From assembly GCF_011044495.1 (NCBI RefSeq), contig NZ_CP049143.1, positions 5,394,001 to 5,458,000 of the forward strand: DNA of 64,000 nucleotides, in the 5' to 3' direction. Shown piece after piece: positions 59,701 to 64,000 of the stretch. Under the pieces are notes generated by a model. It was not told where the DNA came from. It ran no database searches and saw only the letters and a list, made by a program, of their open reading frames with translations. The translations under genes were made by a program, and so were the position numbers. This DNA is from Roseimicrobium sp. ORNL1. GTDB lineage: Bacteria; Verrucomicrobiota; Verrucomicrobiia; Verrucomicrobiales; Verrucomicrobiaceae. Numbering within the stretch: position 1 is the stretch's first letter; each line of letters begins with the position of its first letter.

Positions 59701-59890
59701 TGGGGCATTGCAAAGGAGCGTGTACACTCTTGTCCGCCATCCCTGACGCACCACCCTCTTTCATCGGGCAGGCAAGGCCACATGCCACCCGCTGCTTCAG
59801 GGGTGTCACCAGTCATTTCCGCATGCTGGAGGTCGCTGCGCAACAGAACGGCGGACAAGAGTGTCCACGCTCCTTTGCCCAGTCCCTCGC
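59701..59890. repeat. Palindromic element with CAAAGGAGCGTG arms
   Basis: The arms at 59710-59738 and 59850-59878 are 29 bp long with one mismatch (GCAAAGGAGCGTGTACACTC, then TTGTCCGCC). Weaker complementarity continues outward. Together with short spacers it fills the gap between the FAD oxidoreductase and the PEP-CTERM gene. No coding frame is convincing. Confidence 0.85.
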
Positions 59891-60037
59891 TCCCCTGCTC
59901 GGGATCATGGACCTGACCGTCGGCACACACTCCTGACCGGCGTGACGGGCGAGTCACCCGCGCAATCCCAGACTAACAAAAATGTTAAAAACCGGTGGAC
60001 CGCCTAAATCAAACACCTAAACGTTTGCTTAGAGCCA

Positions 60038-62539
60038 ATGCTTCTCGATTCACGAAAAGCAGGTGCCCTACGAAACAGTATGCAGGGAAGTCGTATCAAG
60101 AAAGAGCTCAGGAGTCAGTTGTCGGCTCCTGGAATGGTCCATGGATTCAAGGCGCCAGCCTTCAAGGCTTCCGGGATTCTGGGGCAAGGTTTTCTCAAGC
60201 TCGCCTTCCTCCAAGCTATCCTTGCCGCCACGACCACCCTGTGCGCCTTTGCTACCGAGCAAACTGCCACCTGGACCTCCTCCAACGGGAACTGGAATAA
60301 CAGCAACGGCAACGCCTGGAGCCCCAGAGGCGTTCCCACCTCGAGCACGTCAGTCCGATTTGGCAGCTCATCGGTGAGTTCGTCCACGGTGCAGGCAACG
60401 GTGAACGGCAATAGCGTGGTCTCCGCGGGCGCCAGCATCGGCTACAGCTCGGGCAAAACGGCCACCGTGATCGTGCAAGACACTGGTGGAAATGCCGGCC
60501 TCTGGACGGCCAGCGGAACCATGACCGTGGGCGATGCTGGTACCGGCACCCTGACCATCCGGAGTGGCGGCGAAGTCAAGGTCACCACCGGCGGAGCGAA
60601 CATCGGTCAACAAAGTGATGGAGTAGGCACCGTCACCGTGACTGGCACCGGCTCCAAGTGGAACATCACGGGCGGCATGACCATTGCGAACGAAGGCCAG
60701 GGCTCCCTGACGATCAGCAGCGGGGGTGTGGTCACCTTCACAGACTATGTGAAGATTGGAGTCGCGGAATGCGCCACCGGGACCGTGTTGGTGACGGGGG
60801 CAGGATCGCAGTGGTCCGGCAGCAGCGAAACCATCAAAGTCGGCTACGAGGGCGTGGGGCAACTCACCATCGAGAACGGCGGACGTGTCCTGGCGAACGA
60901 GGTGATCCTTGGCAAAGAAGGATCGGGTGAAGGCACCCTGAACCTGAAAGGCACCACCGGAGCTCGCGGAGTCCTTGAGGTGGGCAGTATCTTGGAGGGA
61001 GAGGGATCCGGCACCATCAATTTTGATGGGGGTGTCCTCAAGGCCCGGGAATCCGGGAGCCTGTTCCAGGGCTTCGAGAAAGGCGACCTTCAGATCCTCG
61101 CAGGCGGGGCGTACATTGAAGTCGGAACAGGGCTTTCCACCTCCATCACGACTGCCATGGAAGGTACCGGTGGCCTGACCAAAACAGGGAACGGCACCCT
61201 GACTCTCAATTCCTCGACTGCAAACACCTACCAAGGTACGACGGCTGTGCAGGAGGGCACCCTGGTGCTGGCGCGCACGGCGGCCGACAGTGGCACCGTG
61301 AGAAATCTGGAAGTCGGAGACGGCACGGGCGCGGCAGGCAGCGCTGTGGTGCGACTGGACAAAAACGAACAGATCAAGAATGACGCCTCCGTCACCATCA
61401 AGAGTGACGGCGCATTCCAACTCAACGGCAAGACCGAGACTGTGGGCAGCCTTGTGAACCAGGGCGGCTCTTTCACCACAGGTGCCGGCAAGCTTACTGC
61501 GGGAGACTCCGTCACCTTTGCCGGTGGCACCAACACCATCAACTCAGGAGGAACCGTGGAGTCTGACCACGTGGTCATCTCCGGTGGCACCAACACCGTG
61601 GAAGCTGGAGGCAATCTGAAAGTACTCGCTGGTGGCGAAGGACTGGAACTCAACAATGCCTCGGTGACTCTGAACTCAAGCAAAGGTGCGGCAGGTAGCC
61701 TCACGCTTCGCGGAGACGTGACCAGCACCGGCAACTCAAGCATTGCCACCGCGGGTGTGGGTACCAATGCAGGAACGGTCAACCTTGATGGCGGCACCCG
61801 CGACTTCAACGTGGTCTCCGGACAACTTGCCGTGAGCGCCGACATCACCAATGGCGGACTGACCAAGCTGGGTACAGGCACCATGGTGGTCTCGGGGAAC
61901 AGCACTTATGCGGGAACCACAACGATCTCGGAAGGCACTCTCAACGTCACGGGCAGCCTTTCCAAGACAAGCAGTGTCGTGGTCGCCGATGGTGGAACGC
62001 TCATGCTGTCCGGCACTGCTGGCAGCAGCAAGGTGAACGACGCAGCAGCAGTCACGCTGCAGGATGGAAGCACCGTTGCCTTCGACGCAGGCTTGACCAA
62101 CCACACGGAGACCATGGGCCAGCTCACACTCTCGGGGGACTCAATCGTCGACTTTGGCGTGGGCAGCTCGAACAACATCCTGCGCTTCGCGATTTCAGGT
62201 GCGATCGATTGGACAGGCACGCTTTCGATTTACAACTACCAGCCAGGTCATCAGATCTACTTCGGTACGCAGGACAGCATCGTGAGCCTCACGCAGGAGC
62301 AACTCGACTCGATCACGTTCTACAGCGGCGCGGGCACCGGACTGCTGGGTACCGGGCAATGGACAGGAAACAATTCCGGACAGGTGGTCGTGGGGTCGGG
62401 AATCGGCGGAGAAATCGCCCCTGTGCCTGAGCCTGCGAGCGTGATGAGCGCGCTCCTGCTGCTGGGAGTGATCGGCTGGGGAGAACGCGGCTGGCTCAGT
62501 CGCCGGGGTGCTGTACGTCGCAGACTGCAGACCGCCTGA
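60038..62539 (+). CDS. PEP-CTERM protein with T5SS/PEP-CTERM-associated repeats
   Basis: An 833-residue exported protein. A basic N-terminus of about 50 residues precedes a hydrophobic segment LAFLQAILAATTTLCAFA as signal peptide; a start at the ATG encoding MQGSRIKK is also possible. The body is a Gly/Thr/Ser-rich beta-helix with T5SS/PEP-CTERM-associated repeats (VGDAGTGTLTIRSGG, IANEGQGSLTISSGG, VGYEGVGQLTIENGG) and two passenger-type repeats (TYQGTTAVQEGTLVL, TYAGTTTISEGTLNV). The C-terminus has VPEPAS, a hydrophobic helix and an Arg cluster. An exosortase should process it. It is a single-gene unit. Confidence 0.9.
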   Translation: MLLDSRKAGALRNSMQGSRIKKELRSQLSAPGMVHGFKAPAFKASGILGQGFLKLAFLQAILAATTTLCAFATEQTATWTSSNGNWNNSNGNAWSPRGVPTSSTSVRFGSSSVSSSTVQATVNGNSVVSAGASIGYSSGKTATVIVQDTGGNAGLWTASGTMTVGDAGTGTLTIRSGGEVKVTTGGANIGQQSDGVGTVTVTGTGSKWNITGGMTIANEGQGSLTISSGGVVTFTDYVKIGVAECATGTVLVTGAGSQWSGSSETIKVGYEGVGQLTIENGGRVLANEVILGKEGSGEGTLNLKGTTGARGVLEVGSILEGEGSGTINFDGGVLKARESGSLFQGFEKGDLQILAGGAYIEVGTGLSTSITTAMEGTGGLTKTGNGTLTLNSSTANTYQGTTAVQEGTLVLARTAADSGTVRNLEVGDGTGAAGSAVVRLDKNEQIKNDASVTIKSDGAFQLNGKTETVGSLVNQGGSFTTGAGKLTAGDSVTFAGGTNTINSGGTVESDHVVISGGTNTVEAGGNLKVLAGGEGLELNNASVTLNSSKGAAGSLTLRGDVTSTGNSSIATAGVGTNAGTVNLDGGTRDFNVVSGQLAVSADITNGGLTKLGTGTMVVSGNSTYAGTTTISEGTLNVTGSLSKTSSVVVADGGTLMLSGTAGSSKVNDAAAVTLQDGSTVAFDAGLTNHTETMGQLTLSGDSIVDFGVGSSNNILRFAISGAIDWTGTLSIYNYQPGHQIYFGTQDSIVSLTQEQLDSITFYSGAGTGLLGTGQWTGNNSGQVVVGSGIGGEIAPVPEPASVMSALLLLGVIGWGERGWLSRRGAVRRRLQTA

Positions 62540-62664
62540 TGATCGTCAGAAGCAAGACGAGACCGTCGGACTCAGAACTCTGGCAACCGAGGATTCTTCC
62601 GCGGAGGCCAGGCAAAAGTCCGTTGAAGTAACGCATAACTATATCCAGCGCAGTTTCTAATATA

Positions 62665-63195
62665 ATGCATCCTCTTCTCAAATTGGTCGTCTCAGGTCCC
62701 GTGGGCGCTGGTAAAACCACATTCATACGACTTCTTTCCGAAACAGAAGTAGTGGATACCGATGTGCCCTCTACTGAAGATATTGGAAAGCCCACTACCA
62801 CGGTCGCCATGGACTTCGGTTCTCTGGTAATTGACGGCTACCCCATTCATCTTTTCGGCACACCGGGACAGGAACGATTCAATTTCATGTGGGACGTGCT
62901 CTGCGAAGGAGCTCATGGAATGATGTTTCTCGTTGCTGGTGATCGCCCTCAAGACCTTCCAAATGCCCGTCTAATCCTCGACTATATCACAAGTCAAATC
63001 ACTATTCCTTTCATCGTAGGGGTGACACGACAGGATTTGGATCGAGTCTGGAGCCCCGGCGATGTCGCCGATTATTTAGACCTGCCGAAACACCTTGTGC
63101 TCGGTCTAAACGCTACTGATCACGGTGAGTGTATAGACATCCTCTACGAGCTCTTCGCGGCCATCAATGGTTCTGCGAAAAACATGCCGAACTAG
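62665..63195 (+). CDS. Ras-like small GTPase (conservon CvnD / MglA-like)
   Basis: A 176-residue GTPase. The P-loop is GPVGAGKTT (11-19). The G3 region is LFGTPGQERFNFMW (64-76), with Thr in place of the usual Asp, as in Streptomyces conservon GTPases. The G4 region reads TRQD where NKxD is expected, so guanine specificity is not certain. It is followed by a roadblock/LC7 protein, the usual partner. Such pairs act in polarity, signalling or development in other bacteria. The region is more AT-rich than the rest of the window, suggesting transfer. Confidence 0.88.
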   Translation: MHPLLKLVVSGPVGAGKTTFIRLLSETEVVDTDVPSTEDIGKPTTTVAMDFGSLVIDGYPIHLFGTPGQERFNFMWDVLCEGAHGMMFLVAGDRPQDLPNARLILDYITSQITIPFIVGVTRQDLDRVWSPGDVADYLDLPKHLVLGLNATDHGECIDILYELFAAINGSAKNMPN

Positions 63196-63319
63196 GAGAA
63201 GCCGCAGCATCTCTGTGAAATTTTTTTTCGCCTGCCGACCGACAGGCTAAGAATCAGTCAACACGTCGAAACGTGCTGCTGAATAAATAAAGTTCGGTCA
63301 AACTAAGAAATAAATACAT

Positions 63320-63682
63320 ATGGCACTTAATGCTGAACTCGAAGGAGTCCTTCAAAGACTTCGTAGCGCTGTCCCTGAAATTCAGGGATCACTTGTAGCA
63401 TCAATAGATGGATTGGTAATTGCCAGTAATACGAAAGGGGACGCTAACCGCATGGCCGCAATGATTGCGACCGCGCTCGGCTTGGGGATGAGAATCTGCG
63501 ATACCTTCTCCGCCGGAGATCTCAGCGAAACCTCTGTGACGGGAAATTCTGGCCAGATTTACGTGTATTCGACCGGCCCCAAAGGGGTTCTGGCTGTTTA
63601 TGCAGTAACAGGAGCAAACGTCGGATTGATAAATCTCGAATGTCGTGACGCGGCTAAGAAAATTGCCGCCATATTCGGCTAA
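63320..63682 (+). CDS. Roadblock/LC7 domain protein
   Basis: A 120-residue protein that is all roadblock/LC7 domain: VPEIQGSLVASIDGLVIASN, then the amphipathic helix AAMIATALGLGMRICDTF and the closing strand GVLAVYAVTGANVGLINL. Proteins of this fold (MglB-like) bind small GTPases and regulate their cycle. It lies 124 bases after the GTPase gene on the same strand. Confidence 0.93.
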   Translation: MALNAELEGVLQRLRSAVPEIQGSLVASIDGLVIASNTKGDANRMAAMIATALGLGMRICDTFSAGDLSETSVTGNSGQIYVYSTGPKGVLAVYAVTGANVGLINLECRDAAKKIAAIFG

Positions 63683-63788
63683 AGTAGAACGGACCAGTGG
63701 AATTGCGCTCGGGCGATGAACTCTACGAACTTGTTGCAAACAAGATTTAGCAAACTCTTAGCGCAAAAACTCAAAACAAAAACGCACT

Positions 63789-64000
63789 ATGAAATTACGC
63801 AAAAATTTGGATGACTTCATGAGCATCATTTGTTTCAGAGCCGCCATTGTTGGCATGGAGGATATCCTTGGAGCCGACGGTACCGCTGCTGCGCTGATCG
63901 CTGCGGGACGCAAGCGTGGAAAAGATGTTGCCGATTCACTGGGCCTCACCGGCAGTAATCCAGATGTTGGTAAGATGACCGAAACTTTGGATGAGGTCTT
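63789..64000 (+). CDS. Unknown protein of the GTPase/roadblock operon (3' partial)
   Basis: The frame is open from the ATG at 63789 to the window end with no stop (70 codons). It begins MKLRKNLDDFMSIICFRAAI, then VGMEDILGADG and IAAGRKRGKDVADSLGLTG. I do not recognise the family with confidence. Position, spacing (106 bases) and base composition link it to the roadblock gene upstream. The C-terminal part is outside the window. Confidence 0.72.
   Translation, partial: MKLRKNLDDFMSIICFRAAIVGMEDILGADGTAAALIAAGRKRGKDVADSLGLTGSNPDVGKMTETLDEV

Noticed and set aside
63195-63319. Possible terminator between GTPase and roadblock genes
   Set aside because: The T run precedes the short GCCTG hairpin on the + strand instead of following it, so it does not fit an intrinsic terminator.

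Overview
The window looks like the chromosome of a Verrucomicrobiota bacterium close to Verrucomicrobium, Roseimicrobium or Prosthecobacter. This is an inference. It rests on high GC, weak Shine-Dalgarno signals, three very large PEP-CTERM proteins built from autotransporter-type beta-strand repeats, a prepilin-like protein coupled to two of them, many Sec-exported proteins with verrucomicrobial domain types (Kelch, LamG, ceramidase-like, SGNH), and many palindromic intergenic repeats. There is no rRNA, CRISPR array or prophage. One tRNA and one insertion sequence are present.

Layout. 1-9 kb: a partial lipase maturation factor gene, a hybrid histidine kinase, a putative lipoprotein, a GYF_2 protein, tRNA-Leu with anticodon AAG, an unknown protein, PurU and a ceramidase-like secreted protein. 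9-12 kb: nested palindromes made of 10-bp repeats, a thioesterase, a MOSC protein, and an IS630-type element inserted inside one of these palindromes. 12-22 kb: a DUF4198 and Kelch pair, then an operon of pseudopilin plus two PEP-CTERM giants, then about 1 kb of gene-free DNA with short hairpins. 22-31 kb: an AraC regulator, an unusual membrane-anchored GspG-like protein, a frameshifted M50/TPR gene next to a CAAX-type protease, an Lrp and aminotransferase pair, phosphofructokinase, an S11 peptidase-like protein lacking its serine, a SnoaL-like protein and a DUF423 protein. 31-39 kb: an FAD enzyme with a homoserine-dehydrogenase-like enzyme, an SGNH hydrolase, and two paralogous coiled-coil proteins separated by a palindromic element. 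39-48 kb: asparagine synthase, an OprB porin, an M48 protease with a TPR/zinc-ribbon partner, and a Dabb protein. 48-58 kb: a minimal caspase/CHAT-like protein, a secreted protein, a three-domain LMW phosphatase-RpiB-SHMT fusion, a LamG protein, a bile-acid-symporter-like transporter, an MBL-fold protein, and zwf-opcA. 58-64 kb: a second copy of the palindromic element, an FAD oxidoreductase, another palindrome, a third PEP-CTERM protein, and a compositionally distinct operon of Ras-like GTPase, roadblock protein and an unknown protein that runs off the window.

How genes work together. zwf and opcA form the oxidative pentose phosphate entry, and phosphofructokinase marks glycolysis. The phosphatase-RpiB-SHMT fusion and PurU connect pentose and one-carbon metabolism. 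The PEP-CTERM proteins, the pseudopilin and the exosortase-associated CAAX protease point to a large cell-surface or matrix programme. The most notable observations are the triple fusion, the 10-bp-phased palindromes with an IS caught inside one, the two-copy palindromic element, the paralogous coiled-coil pair, the standalone caspase-like protein, and the GTPase/roadblock operon.
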